A stretch of DNA of 64,000 nt from Acidipropionibacterium thoenii DSM 20276 (GCF_000423445.1 NZ_AUHZ01000005.1:124001-188000); one strand, 5' to 3'. Positions 17,661-26,884 are shown, numbered from the stretch's first letter. The notes: generated by a model from the letters alone, not told the origin. Numbers and translations are program-made.

Positions 17661-18275
17661 ATGCCGCGCGCACGCACCACCGCCGACCCCGGCGACGGGC
17701 TGTCCACCCGCCAGCGACGGCTGCGCCCCGTCCTGGCGGTCCACACCGGCGACGGCAAGGGCAAGACGACGGCCGCGATGGGCACCGCGCTGCGCGCCTG
17801 GCACCAGGGATGGTCGATCGGCGTCTTCCAGTTCATCAAGTCCGGACGCTGGCACCCCGGCGAGCAGGCCGCTCTGGAAGCGCTGGGGCGACTGCACGAC
17901 GCGACCGGCGAGGGTGGGCCCGTGGTCTGGGAGACGATGGGGACCGGCTGGTCGTGGACCAGGGCCTTCTCCGCAGGGACGGACCCCGCCGGGGCGGCCC
18001 GGGAGGGATGGCGTCAGGTCCGCTCACTGCTGGCCGATGAGGCCTTGGACTTCTACCTTCTGGACGAGTTCAGTTACGCACTGAACTGGGGGTGGATCGA
18101 CATCGACGAGGTGGTCGACACGCTCACCCACCGGCCCGGCAGCCAGCACGTCGTCATCACTGGGCGCAACTGCCCCCAGCAGCTCATCGAGGCCGCCGAC
18201 CTGGTCACCGAGATGACGAAGATCAGCCATCCCTTCGACGCCGGTCAGCGCGGTCAGGCGGGGATCGAATGGTGA
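17661..18275 (+). CDS. cobO: Cob(I)alamin adenosyltransferase
   Basis: This 204-residue CobA/BtuR/CobO-type enzyme adenosylates cob(I)alamin or cobyrinate diamide with ATP. The P-loop is TGDGKGKTTAAMG, followed by FIKSGRWHPGEQ, then LLDEFSYALNWGW and VVITGRNCPQQLIEAADLVTEM cut here only in part. ATG 17661 has GGAGG six bases upstream and follows the riboswitch. The last 7 bases overlap the cbiA start, so translation is coupled. Confidence 0.93.
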   Translation: MPRARTTADPGDGLSTRQRRLRPVLAVHTGDGKGKTTAAMGTALRAWHQGWSIGVFQFIKSGRWHPGEQAALEALGRLHDATGEGGPVVWETMGTGWSWTRAFSAGTDPAGAAREGWRQVRSLLADEALDFYLLDEFSYALNWGWIDIDEVVDTLTHRPGSQHVVITGRNCPQQLIEAADLVTEMTKISHPFDAGQRGQAGIEW

Positions 18276-20953
18276 GGATCCCTCGAGTTCTGATTGCCGC
18301 CCCGGCGTCCGGAGGTGGCAAGACCACAGTCGCCACCGGGCTGATGGCGGCGTTGCGTCTGGCCGGGCGCACGGTGGCGCCGTTCAAGGTGGGGCCCGAC
18401 TACATCGACCCCGGCTACCACACCCTGGCTGCCGGCCGGCCCGGCCGCAATCTCGACTCGGTGATGTGCGGGCAGGGGTTGATGGCGCCGTTGCTGGCCC
18501 ACGGCTTCATGACTCCTGATCCTGCCGATCTCGCAGTGATCGAGGGGGTGATGGGGCTGTTCGACGGGCGTCTGGGCGATGGTGCCGGATCCTCGGCCCA
18601 GATCGCCCGGCTCACCAGGACCCCGGTGGTGCTGGTGGTCGACGCCTGCCATGCCTCGCTGACCCACGCGGCGGTGGTCGCCGGTCTGGCGGGGTTCGAT
18701 CCGCAGGTGAGAGTCGCCGGGGTGGTGCTCAACCGGGTCTCCTCGGTCCGGCACGGCGCAGAGATCCGACGCGGGATCGCGGGCCTGGGGATCCCGGTGC
18801 TCGGGGAGATCCCCCGTGACAGGAAGATCTTCGTGCCCTCCCGCCACCTCGGTCTGGTGCCGGCCGCCGAACGCGACGCCTCCGCCCGCCAGATCGAGGC
18901 GCTGGCCGGATTGATCGGTGACCACGTCGACCTGGATGCCGTGCTGAGGATCGCCGACTCGGCGCCAGACCTGGCCACCCGACCCTGGGATCCGGGGCGG
19001 GCGCTGCGCGGCAGTGGATCATGGCAGGATCTGGCGGCCGTGATCCCGGCCGATGCCGGCGCTGCGCAGCCGCAGTCCTCGCCGATCGCCCCTGCACCTC
19101 TGATCGCCCCTGCACCGCTGATCGCGATTGCCGGCGGACGGGCTTTCACCTTCCGCTACGCCGAGACCACCGAACTCCTGGAGGCGGCCGGCTGCCGGGT
19201 GGCCGACATCGACCCACTCACCGACCCTGCCCTGCCCGAAGGAGTGTGCGGGCTGTACCTGGGTGGCGGCTTCCCCGAGATGCACGCCGACCAGCTGGCT
19301 GCCAACCGATCCCTGCACGCATCGATCCGCAGCCATCTGGCGGCCGGCATGCCGGTGGTCGCCGAGTGCGCCGGCCTGCTGATGCTGTGCCGCACCCTGG
19401 ACGGACATCCGATGACCGGGGTGCTGGATCTCGCCGCGGCGATGGGTCCACGATTGACGATGGGATACCGGGACGCCGTCGCGAGGGCCGAGACCCTGCT
19501 GGCGGCAGCGGGGGACCGGGTGGTCGGGCACGAGTTCCACCGGACCGGTGTGAGCGCCATCGACACAGGCGGCGATGAGGCGGGCGGCATCTCGACCCCG
19601 GCCTGGAGCCTGGCGATGCCCGACGGCTCGACCCGTCTGGAAGGGGTGTCCCAGGACCCGGCCGCGGTGGGCCGGCCGACCGTGCACGCCTCCTACCTGC
19701 ACCTCCACTGGGCCGGTCAACCCGGCTGTGCCGCCCGATTCGCGGCCGAGGCCTGGCGCTACCGGACGGCGTCGACGCAGGCGACGGCCCGAGGTCGGGG
19801 AGAGGCACCGGGGAACCTCTCCGCGGCATCCCACGCCGGTCTGGCCGAGGACCGCCCTGGGGCCGAGCCGGATCTCGACCACCACGGCGACCAGGACGTC
19901 GCCCCCGGGCTGGTCGACCTGGCGGTCAACGTCCGGGTCGATCGCACCCCCGACTGGCTCGTCGACGCCATCGCCGAGACCTCCTCGACGTGGCAGAGCT
20001 ACCCCGACCCGGAGCCGGCCCGTCAGGCGCTGGCCGGCCTCAACGGCGTCGACCCCGCAATGGTGCTGCCCACCGCCGGCGGCGCGGAGGCCTTCGTGCT
20101 GCTGGCGCGGGCCCTGCACCCGCACCACCCGGTCATCATCCATCCCCAGTTCACCGAGCCCGAGGCGGCACTGAGAGCCGCAGGTCACCAGGTCGACCGG
20201 CTGCTGCTCGGCCCGGCCGACGGTTTCAGCCTCAACCCGGCCGCAGTGCCTCGGGACGCCGATCTGGTGGTGGTCGGCAATCCCACCAACCCGACCGGCG
20301 TCCTCCATCCGGCCGAGGCGCTGCGCAGCCTGCTGGCGCCGGGACGGGTGCTGGTCGTCGATGAGGCCTTCATGGACGCCACCGACGGCACCGAGTCTGT
20401 GATCGGGCCGCAGATGGCGGGTCTGGTGGTGCTGAGGTCCCTCACCAAGACCTACGGACTGGCCGGGATTCGCGCCGGATATCTCGTCGGCGACCCGGAG
20501 CTGGTCGCGCAGCTGGCCACCCAGCAGCCCCCGTGGTCGGTCTCGACCCCGGCGATCGCCGCGATGATCGCCTGTTGCAGCGAGGCCGCCCGGGCCCATC
20601 GGGACCGACTGGTCACGGCGCTCCCGGCGCTGCGGGAGGACCTGGTCGCCGAGCTTCGGCGGATCGGCCTGAGTGTCGTCGGCTCCGGTGCTCCTTTCGT
20701 GCTGGCCGACACCTCATCGATCGACCCCGTGCACTCGATTCGGCAGCGCCTGGCCGACCGCGGGTTCGCGGTGCGCCGTGGCGAGACCTTCCCCGGGCTG
20801 GGGCCGACCTGGATCCGACTGGCCGTTCGGGACCCCGAGATCCATGCCCGCCTCGCTGAAGCGATCCGGGAGCTCGCTCCATCGGCCGAACCTCCCGGCC
20901 TGCGCACGCCCACCGGCACCCCGTTCGAGGACCACGACAAGGAGATCAGATGA
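18269..20953 (+). CDS. cbiA: Cobyrinate a,c-diamide synthase fused to CobC/CobD-like PLP enzyme
   Basis: This 894-residue fusion has two parts. The N-terminal part (about 1-490) is cobyrinate a,c-diamide synthase (CbiA/CobB): an ATP site APASGGGKTTVATG, VGPDYIDPGYH, IEGVMGLFDG, and a glutamine amidotransferase domain with LGGGFPEMHADQL and the nucleophile Cys in VVAECAGLL. After a variable linker of about 60 residues rich in G, A and E comes a class I/II aminotransferase-like domain (about 550-880). It has VVGNPTNPTGVLH, VVDEAFMDATDG and the PLP lysine in SLTKTYGLAGIRAGY, matching CobC/CobD L-threonine-phosphate decarboxylase. The linked activities would be amidation of the corrin and supply of aminopropanol phosphate. 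Start ATG 18269 overlaps cobO. Confidence 0.9.
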   Translation: MVRIPRVLIAAPASGGGKTTVATGLMAALRLAGRTVAPFKVGPDYIDPGYHTLAAGRPGRNLDSVMCGQGLMAPLLAHGFMTPDPADLAVIEGVMGLFDGRLGDGAGSSAQIARLTRTPVVLVVDACHASLTHAAVVAGLAGFDPQVRVAGVVLNRVSSVRHGAEIRRGIAGLGIPVLGEIPRDRKIFVPSRHLGLVPAAERDASARQIEALAGLIGDHVDLDAVLRIADSAPDLATRPWDPGRALRGSGSWQDLAAVIPADAGAAQPQSSPIAPAPLIAPAPLIAIAGGRAFTFRYAETTELLEAAGCRVADIDPLTDPALPEGVCGLYLGGGFPEMHADQLAANRSLHASIRSHLAAGMPVVAECAGLLMLCRTLDGHPMTGVLDLAAAMGPRLTMGYRDAVARAETLLAAAGDRVVGHEFHRTGVSAIDTGGDEAGGISTPAWSLAMPDGSTRLEGVSQDPAAVGRPTVHASYLHLHWAGQPGCAARFAAEAWRYRTASTQATARGRGEAPGNLSAASHAGLAEDRPGAEPDLDHHGDQDVAPGLVDLAVNVRVDRTPDWLVDAIAETSSTWQSYPDPEPARQALAGLNGVDPAMVLPTAGGAEAFVLLARALHPHHPVIIHPQFTEPEAALRAAGHQVDRLLLGPADGFSLNPAAVPRDADLVVVGNPTNPTGVLHPAEALRSLLAPGRVLVVDEAFMDATDGTESVIGPQMAGLVVLRSLTKTYGLAGIRAGYLVGDPELVAQLATQQPPWSVSTPAIAAMIACCSEAARAHRDRLVTALPALREDLVAELRRIGLSVVGSGAPFVLADTSSIDPVHSIRQRLADRGFAVRRGETFPGLGPTWIRLAVRDPEIHARLAEAIRELAPSAEPPGLRTPTGTPFEDHDKEIR

Positions 20954-21741
20954 CCACCCCGAGGTATGCGCCCGACCTGGTCCCAGGCACCGTCACCCTG
21001 GTGGGCGGTGGCCCGGGAGATCCGGGGTTGCTGACCCTGGCCGGGTACCAGGCGGTCTGTCAGGCCGACGTCATCCTCTACGACCGGCTCGCCCCCCAGG
21101 AGATCCTCGAGCAGGCGCCGAGGGCCGAGAGGATTCCGGTCGGCAAGGCGCCCCAGGGGCGCTATGTCCCCCAGGAGAGGATCAACGAGCTGCTGGTCGA
21201 ACACGCCCGGGCCGGTCGGCGAGTGGTCCGGCTCAAAGGTGGCGACTCCTTCGTCTTCGGGCGCGGCGGCGAGGAGTGGCAGGCCTGTGCCGCGGCCGGT
21301 GTGCCGGTCCGGGTGATTCCCGGCGTCACCTCCTCTGTTGCCGGGCCGGAGCTGGCGGGCATCCCCCTCACCCACCGGCACATGGTCCAGGGATTCACCG
21401 TGGTCTCAGGCCATGTGGCGCCGGGAGACTCGCGCTCGGTGCTGGACTGGGGCCAGCTCGCCAGCTGCGGCACCACCCTGGTGATCCTCATGGGGGTGGC
21501 CCACATCCACCAGATCGCCGCCGATCTCATCGGTGGCGGACTGTCCCCCAGCACTCCGGTCGCCGTGGTGCGCAGGGCCTCACTGCCGGGCCAGTCGGTG
21601 ATCACCACGGAGCTCGCCAAGGTGGCCGATGAGATGGCCGCGGCCGGGGTTCGCCCACCGGCCATCGTGGTGGTCGGCGAGGTCGCCGGGCTGGACCTGG
21701 AGCACACCAGCGCGGCGGCCCGCAGGCTCTCAGATCACTGA
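20950..21741 (+). CDS. cobA: Uroporphyrinogen-III C-methyltransferase
   Basis: This 263-residue SUMT makes precorrin-2 from uroporphyrinogen III with two SAM, the branch point into corrins and sirohaem. Motifs are LVGGGPGDPGLLTLAG at the N-terminus, YDRLAPQEIL, VRLKGGDSFVFGRGGEE, the proline-rich VIPGVTSSVAGP, and PLTHR. There is no fused HemD or CysG N-terminal domain. The start overlaps the cbiA-cobC stop by ATGA, placing it under the same B12 riboswitch. Confidence 0.95.
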   Translation: MTTPRYAPDLVPGTVTLVGGGPGDPGLLTLAGYQAVCQADVILYDRLAPQEILEQAPRAERIPVGKAPQGRYVPQERINELLVEHARAGRRVVRLKGGDSFVFGRGGEEWQACAAAGVPVRVIPGVTSSVAGPELAGIPLTHRHMVQGFTVVSGHVAPGDSRSVLDWGQLASCGTTLVILMGVAHIHQIAADLIGGGLSPSTPVAVVRRASLPGQSVITTELAKVADEMAAAGVRPPAIVVVGEVAGLDLEHTSAAARRLSDH

Positions 21742-21766
21742 CCGGGGATTCCCGGAAGTCCGCTGT

Positions 21767-22501
21767 TCAATCGGAGGTCACCGCCGATGCCGCCGCGTCG
21801 CCGGCCCGATCGCGCAGCAGCAGGGAGATCTCGCGGCTGTCCCGTCCGCGGACCCGCCGGCCCGGCTGCACTGCCCGCACCAGTCCGGCCAGCATGGCGT
21901 CGATGCACAGGGCGAGGCTGGTTACCAGCACAGCACCGGTTGCGACCTGTCCGTAGTCGTAGACGGCCATCCCGTCGAAGATGAGGCGGCCGAGCCCGCC
22001 GAGGTTGACGTAGGCGGCGATGGTCGCGGTGGCGATGACGTCGAGGCTGGCATTGCGCAGGCCCGAGACGATGAGCGGTAGGGCATTGGGGACCTCGGCC
22101 TTGAGCAGCACCTGGAACTCCGACATGCCTATCGCCCGTGCGCCGTCGACGGTCGAGGCATCGACATTGCGAACCCCGGCGTAGCTGCCGGCCAGCAGCG
22201 GCGGAATGCCGAGAACGACCAGCGCGAGAATCGGAGGAACCAGGCCCAGGCCCAGCAGCAGGACGAGCAGCGTCATCAGCCCGAGGCTCGGCAGCGCCCT
22301 GACGCTGTTGGCGATCCCGGCGACCAGGGACTCGCCGCGCCGGGTGTGTCCCAGCACCAGTCCCACCGGGACCGCGAGGACGGCGGAGATCGCCACTGCC
22401 AGCAGGGAGTACCACAGCTGCTCGACGATGCGCAGCGGAATACCGTCACTTCCGGACCAGTTCGCGGGTGAACCCAGGAATGAGATCAGATCTTGGAGCA
22501 T
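21767..22501 (-). CDS. Osmoprotectant ABC transporter permease (OpuCB/OpuCD type)
   Basis: This 244-residue inner-membrane permease of the glycine betaine/choline/carnitine family has about six hydrophobic segments and the EAA-like loop DGARAIGMSEFQVLLKAEVP. It is the last gene of a four-gene minus-strand operon (binding protein, ATPase, permease, permease). The start ATG 22501 lies three bases after the upstream stop. The C-terminal tail of about 35 residues is polar. Exact solute is unknown. Confidence 0.87.
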   Translation of the reverse strand: MLQDLISFLGSPANWSGSDGIPLRIVEQLWYSLLAVAISAVLAVPVGLVLGHTRRGESLVAGIANSVRALPSLGLMTLLVLLLGLGLVPPILALVVLGIPPLLAGSYAGVRNVDASTVDGARAIGMSEFQVLLKAEVPNALPLIVSGLRNASLDVIATATIAAYVNLGGLGRLIFDGMAVYDYGQVATGAVLVTSLALCIDAMLAGLVRAVQPGRRVRGRDSREISLLLRDRAGDAAASAVTSD

Positions 22502-22504
22502 CGC

Positions 22505-23221
22505 TCATGCCTCTGTCGTGACGAGGTGCGCGACGACGCGCCGGCGGGGCCTCTTCCTCGACTCCGGGCGCGCCCAGGGCGCGAGCCACCAGCCGATCAG
22601 TGCGATGAGTCGGTCCACGAGCAGGCCGAGCAGAATGGTGAGCACGATGCCGGTGATGATCTCCTCGGGAAAGTTGCGCTGGTATCCGGCGGTGAACAGT
22701 CCACCAAGGCCCCCGACGCCGATCACCGCCCCCACCGTGACCAGCGAGATATTCGTGACAGCCACGACCCGGGCGCTGGCGGTGAGTACCGGGATCGCCA
22801 GCGGCATGTCGATGCGCAGCTTGCGTTGGACCCGCGAGTGCCCGATCGCGACGCCGGCATCCACAACAGCTCGAGGAACGGCGTCCAGCGCCTGGAAGAC
22901 CGAGCGCAGGAACAGGCATGTGGAGTACAGCGAGAGCGCCACCACGACATTCACCGGAGACAGCAGCTGAGTGCCGATGATCCCCGGAATGATGAGGAAC
23001 AGGGCCAGCGAGGGCACCGTGTAGATGGCGCTGGCGACAAAGATGCTGACGGCACGGGCCCTCGGCGAGTCACAGAGCAGAAGACCCAGAGGTATCGCGA
23101 TGATCAGGCCCGCGCCGATGGGGATCATGGCCAGCCAGATGTGCTGAACCAGCATCTCGGAGACGGTGTCCCAGTTGTCGATGGCCCACAACGAGTGCGG
23201 GAGTTCCAGAGGGGCCGTCAT
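22505..23221 (-). CDS. Osmoprotectant ABC transporter permease (OpuCB type)
   Basis: This permease has 238 residues with about six helices and the coupling loop DAGVAIGHSRVQRKLRIDMP. It pairs with the downstream permease to form the channel. It overlaps the ATPase gene by ATGA. A strongly basic C-terminus (RPESRKRPRRR) faces the cytoplasm. Earlier in-frame codons upstream lack membrane character and fall inside the ATPase gene, so ATG 23221 is preferred. Confidence 0.87.
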   Translation of the reverse strand: MTAPLELPHSLWAIDNWDTVSEMLVQHIWLAMIPIGAGLIIAIPLGLLLCDSPRARAVSIFVASAIYTVPSLALFLIIPGIIGTQLLSPVNVVVALSLYSTCLFLRSVFQALDAVPRAVVDAGVAIGHSRVQRKLRIDMPLAIPVLTASARVVAVTNISLVTVGAVIGVGGLGGLFTAGYQRNFPEEIITGIVLTILLGLLVDRLIALIGWWLAPWARPESRKRPRRRVVAHLVTTEA

Positions 23222-24339
23222 CGGTTCGCCCCGACTGCAGCTTCTGCGGCCCGAACCTGGGCCAGCCGGGCAGCCACCTCGTCGACACCGATGACGCCGG
23301 TCGCGACACCATCGGAGTTCACCACGACTCCTTGACCAGACGGCGACGACAGGGCGGCGTCGAGTGCCTGTCGAAGACTGCCCCCGGCGATGAGCTGGGA
23401 GCCCAGCGGCGCCAGCGCCTCGGCACCAGGCTCCGCTCCGTTCAAGGAGCGCTGGTGCGCGGCGTCCAGCCAGCCCATCGGGTGTCCTGACTGAGTCGTC
23501 ACCAGCAACCAGCCCGAGTCCGGCAGGTCCGCGGTGGCCGAGTCGGCGATCGACACCACCGGAGCCGGCCGAGTCGAGAGCTCGGCGGCGTCCAGGAAGG
23601 ACAGTGCCCGGTAGCCCCTGTCGCGACCCACCAGGGACTCCACGAACTCGGTTGCCGGGCGCGCCAGGATCTCCTCTGGCGGGGCGTACTGCTGCAACGT
23701 TCCGTGCCCGCCGAACACAGCGACCCGGTCTCCGAGCAGCATGGCCTCGTCCATGTCGTGGGTGACGAAGATGATCGTCTTGTGCAGTTCGGCCTGGAGC
23801 CGACGCAGTTCGCGCTGCAACTCCTCGCGCACCAAGGGGTCCACCGCCGAGAACGGCTCGTCCATCAGCATCACCTGGGGATCGGCTGCCAGAGCTCGGG
23901 CCACCCCCACACGTTGTTCCTGACCTCCCGACAGACTCGCCGGGAAGCGTCGCGCGAGCTCCAGCGGCAGACCGACGCGCTCCATCACGTCCAGAGCCCG
24001 CGATCTCGCCTCCTTGCGATGAACTCCCTGGAGCAGCAGCACGGTGGCCACATTGTCCACCACCGTGCGGTGGGGCAGCAGGCCCACGTTCTGGATGACG
24101 TAGCCGATTCCGCGTCGCAGCTCCACAGCCGAGCCCTGGGCGACGTCGACACCGTCCAGCCGGATCTGGCCCAGGGTGGGTTCCAGCATGCGGTTGACCA
24201 TCCGCATGGAGGTCGTCTTGCCACAACCGGAGGGACCGACGAATACCGTCAGCGAACCCTTTTCCACTTTCAGACTGAGGTTGTCAACCGCGACGGTACC
24301 GTCGGGGTATTGTTTGGTGACATGATTGAATTCGATCAT
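23218..24339 (-). CDS. Osmoprotectant ABC transporter ATPase with CBS-like C-terminus
   Basis: This 373-residue protein is an OpuCA/ProV-type ATPase. Walker A is GPSGCGKTT, the signature is LSGGQEQRVGVARAL, Walker B is VMLMDEPFSAVD and the H-loop is FVTHD. The C-terminal 130 residues look like a weak CBS pair, ending GVVVNSDGVATGVIGVDEV, which in relatives senses ionic strength. The start ATG 24339 is preceded by a purine-rich ribosome site. It is the second gene of the operon. Confidence 0.9.
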   Translation of the reverse strand: MIEFNHVTKQYPDGTVAVDNLSLKVEKGSLTVFVGPSGCGKTTSMRMVNRMLEPTLGQIRLDGVDVAQGSAVELRRGIGYVIQNVGLLPHRTVVDNVATVLLLQGVHRKEARSRALDVMERVGLPLELARRFPASLSGGQEQRVGVARALAADPQVMLMDEPFSAVDPLVREELQRELRRLQAELHKTIIFVTHDMDEAMLLGDRVAVFGGHGTLQQYAPPEEILARPATEFVESLVGRDRGYRALSFLDAAELSTRPAPVVSIADSATADLPDSGWLLVTTQSGHPMGWLDAAHQRSLNGAEPGAEALAPLGSQLIAGGSLRQALDAALSSPSGQGVVVNSDGVATGVIGVDEVAARLAQVRAAEAAVGANR

Positions 24340-24415
24340 TGTGACCTCTTCTCCCAGCTGACACCAACAGGTACGGATGGTGGGCACAGTTCACCGTGCC
24401 CACCGCTTGCCGACA

Positions 24416-25351
24416 TTACTTGGTGAGACCCTTGCTCTTGAGCCACTTCTCGGCCGCAGCAGAGGGCTCCATCTTGGAGCTTCCGGAGACCTCGCTGTTC
24501 AACTCTGTGAGATCCTCGGTCGTCAACTGTGCGGATACGCCGTTGACGACCTTGAGGGCCTTCGCGTCAAGAACTCCATCTCGGAACACGGGGGTCACGT
24601 TCTGGGCCGGAAAATTGTTCTTCGGGTCCTTGAGCACGACGAAGTTGTTTGCCGGGATATCAGGGCTGGTGGTGTAGATGTTGGCGGCCTTGACCTTGCC
24701 GTCCTTGAGGGCCGCGACGGTGGCCGGGCCGCCGCCGTCGGCGATCGTCGTGTAGCTGGACGGGACGACGCCGTAGTTCTTCTTGAGTCCGGGCAGGCCC
24801 ACTGCGCGGGTCTTGAACTCGGGGGCTCCTCCCATGCTGAGTTGGGAGTTGTGCGAGGCGAGGTCGCCGATCGAGCTGAGCGACCAGCTGGATGCGGTAT
24901 CAGAGGTCACGACCACCGCGTCCTTGTCCTCCGCGCTGGCAGGAGTTCCCATCGCCAGGCCCTTGGCCTTGAGCGAGCCGGGCAGGGCCTTGTTGATCTC
25001 CTCGGCGGAACGGGCCGTGGTTGAGGCGTCCAGATAGGACAGCAGGTTGCCCGAGTAGTCGGGGATCAGGTCGATCGACTTGTCGGTCAGTGCCGGGATG
25101 TACACCTCTCGCGAACCGATGTTGAGCTTCTCCTTGACCTTGTACCCGGAGTCCTTGAGAGCTGTGGCATAGATGTTGGCGAGGATCTCGGACTCGGTGA
25201 AGTTTGCCGAGCCCACGGTGATCGTCGTGGATGAGGAATCTCCACCGGACGAATCGCCAGAACCGTATGATCCGGGCTGAGAACAGCCGGTGAGAAGAAG
25301 TCCACTGATGACGACGGCGCCTATCGCAGACGCCAGGCGAGATTGACCCAT
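24416..25351 (-). CDS. Glycine betaine/osmoprotectant-binding lipoprotein
   Basis: This 311-residue OpuAC/OpuCC-like binding protein has a Sec lipoprotein signal: a short basic start, hydrophobic core AIGAVVISGLLL, and lipobox LTGC. A Ser/Gly linker follows, then the ligand-binding fold beginning ITVGSANFTESEILA, a motif typical of the family. ATG 25351 is chosen because GGAGG lies just upstream; an earlier ATG (25363) overlaps that site. It leads the operon with the ATPase and two permeases. A gap of 76 bases separates it from the ATPase. Confidence 0.9.
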   Translation of the reverse strand: MGQSRLASAIGAVVISGLLLTGCSQPGSYGSGDSSGGDSSSTTITVGSANFTESEILANIYATALKDSGYKVKEKLNIGSREVYIPALTDKSIDLIPDYSGNLLSYLDASTTARSAEEINKALPGSLKAKGLAMGTPASAEDKDAVVVTSDTASSWSLSSIGDLASHNSQLSMGGAPEFKTRAVGLPGLKKNYGVVPSSYTTIADGGGPATVAALKDGKVKAANIYTTSPDIPANNFVVLKDPKNNFPAQNVTPVFRDGVLDAKALKVVNGVSAQLTTEDLTELNSEVSGSSKMEPSAAAEKWLKSKGLTK

Positions 25352-25820
25352 GATGTCCTCCAATGAAAGCTGAGAAGGTAGAAAAGTTCACTGGGACGGG
25401 CACTCCAAGAGGTGATCCCACCACGTTTCCTGATGGTAGTGCGCCCGAGATGGCTAGCCATTCAGTAGGAATTCAACAGCCCCCTATGTGTCGTCCATAT
25501 GGTCCGAATGTTACGAACTATGTAACTTTGGAGTCGTTCTCGTGGACATGGTCGAGCAGCGAATGCCGTGGTCCCCTGAACCGGCCGCTGGATGAACGGC
25601 CCTACAGCTGGCCTCGCAGCTGGGGGCCTTGATCGCAGATGCGACAACTGGGAATGGCGACGCGCGCCATCCCCGACATGGTGAGCGTCTGCTGGTGTGC
25701 CATGGCCAGTAACGTACCCGGTCTCGCCGGCCAGACAACAGGGCCAGCCCGGGCAGATGGCCGCGACCCCGGGCCATGTCGTCGACGAAGCGGATCTGAT
25801 CGCGGCGACGCTGAGGCGTC
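25352..25820. other. Intergenic region between the osmoprotectant operon and cobK
   Basis: This stretch of about 470 bp has no convincing gene. It should hold the promoter of the minus-strand osmoprotectant operon and the end of cobK. The part near 25480-25530 is AT-rich for this genome and contains a short inverted repeat GTTAC-N7-GTAAC (25510-25526) that could be an operator or promoter element. No strong terminator hairpin was identified. Confidence 0.45.
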
Positions 25821-26579
25821 TCAGCGGGTGCTGCCCGGCAGCCACCGGCCGAGCCGGTCGCGGGCCTGCTCAGCGGTGGCGACCTCCTCGCCGTAGGCCG
25901 AGGAGGTCGGCCGGGAGATCATCACCACTGCGGTGCCGAGCGTCCGGGCGGCAATCAGCTTGGAATCGGGTCCGGATCCGCCGGCGTCCTTGGACACCAG
26001 CAGGTCGAACCCCGTCAGCAGGCTCTTCTCGGACTCCGCGCTGAACGGCCCCTTCTCCTGAAGGACTGTCCAACCGGGAGGCAGTGGCCCGTCGGGGGCA
26101 TCAATGCAGCGAGCGGTGACCCTGCGGTCCGCCAGTGGCGACAGGTAGTAGGGGACGGGTTGACGGCCCACGGTGAGCAGAATGGAACCCGGCCGCGACG
26201 CCGCGGCCCGGGCGGCCGCCTGGTGATCGGGGACCCATGTCCACTCAACGGACCAGGGCAGGGCTCGCCAACTGGGCGCCTGCAGGCGAATCAGCGGCAG
26301 GCCCAGGTGCTGGGCGGCCACAGCCGCATGTCGGGAGATTGCCGCGGCGAAGGGATGGGTCGCATTGACCAGGGCCTTCACCTCGTGGTCACGAAGATAC
26401 CTCTCGAGGCCCCCGACGCCCCCGAAACCGCCGACCCGGACCGCTCCGGGAAGTGCCCGCCGGGAAGCGGTCACCCCCGCTAGCGAGGTGACGGCGTCCA
26501 CCCCGTCGTCGACCAGCCGCTGGGCCAGTTCCCGGCCCAGCCGGGTGCCGCCGAGGAGCAGAACGTCCATGGTGCCCAT
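25821..26579 (-). CDS. cobK: Precorrin-6A reductase
   Basis: This protein of about 252 residues reduces precorrin-6A with NADPH (CobK/CbiJ). It begins MDVLLLGGTRLGRELA, the Rossmann start of the family, and has NATHPFAAAIS, which is highly conserved, plus GRQPVPYYL and LLVSKDAGGSG. Start is uncertain: ATG 26579 or 26570, the latter giving the usual family N-terminus. Either puts the gene only about 12-20 bases from a divergent B12 riboswitch. A longer in-frame extension to 26756 overlaps the riboswitch and is rejected. Confidence 0.88.
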   Translation of the reverse strand: MGTMDVLLLGGTRLGRELAQRLVDDGVDAVTSLAGVTASRRALPGAVRVGGFGGVGGLERYLRDHEVKALVNATHPFAAAISRHAAVAAQHLGLPLIRLQAPSWRALPWSVEWTWVPDHQAAARAAASRPGSILLTVGRQPVPYYLSPLADRRVTARCIDAPDGPLPPGWTVLQEKGPFSAESEKSLLTGFDLLVSKDAGGSGPDSKLIAARTLGTAVVMISRPTSSAYGEEVATAEQARDRLGRWLPGSTR

Positions 26580-26590
26580 CCAAGCAGCTC

Positions 26591-26765
26591 GACCGGTGTG
26601 GGAGAATCGGCGTCGGTCCCAGGTGGAACTCCGGTGCGACTCCGGGGCGGTCCCGCCACTGTGAGCGCTGTGCGCGAGCACCGGGTCGACGGCACGCGTC
26701 ACACCGCGCGCCGGTTGGCCCAGGAAGCCCGCGCCCGACGTGAGCCAGGTCATCACCGGCGGATC
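26591..26765 (+). promoter_or_regulatory. Cobalamin riboswitch upstream of cobTUS
   Basis: The aptamer core is very clear: AGGTGGAACTCCGGTGCGAC, then GGGGCGGTCCCGCCACTGTG and a distal GAGCCAGGTCATCACC. The closing P1 helix pairs CCGGTG (26593-26598) with CACCGG (26754-26759). The cobT start follows about 120 bases later. It lies almost against the divergent cobK start. The extended middle part (26665-26740) would be the variable peripheral arm. Confidence 0.9.
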
Positions 26766-26884
26766 GTGGGTCGCACCTGCGACCCTCCAGACCCCTCGGG
26801 CGCAGGCCGAGGCGGCTCCGGGTCAGCTGCGAGGACACGGCATCCCGGGCCAGGCCATGCGTCCAGATCAAGGAGACTCCCAGC

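Noticed and set aside
16779..17897. 372-residue version of the cbiT frame
   Set aside because: The extra N-terminal part lies over the second riboswitch and lacks family features; start set at 17384.
22446..22919. Alternative frame across the two permease genes
   Set aside because: Arg/Gly-rich with no membrane character; it overlaps two recognisable permeases.
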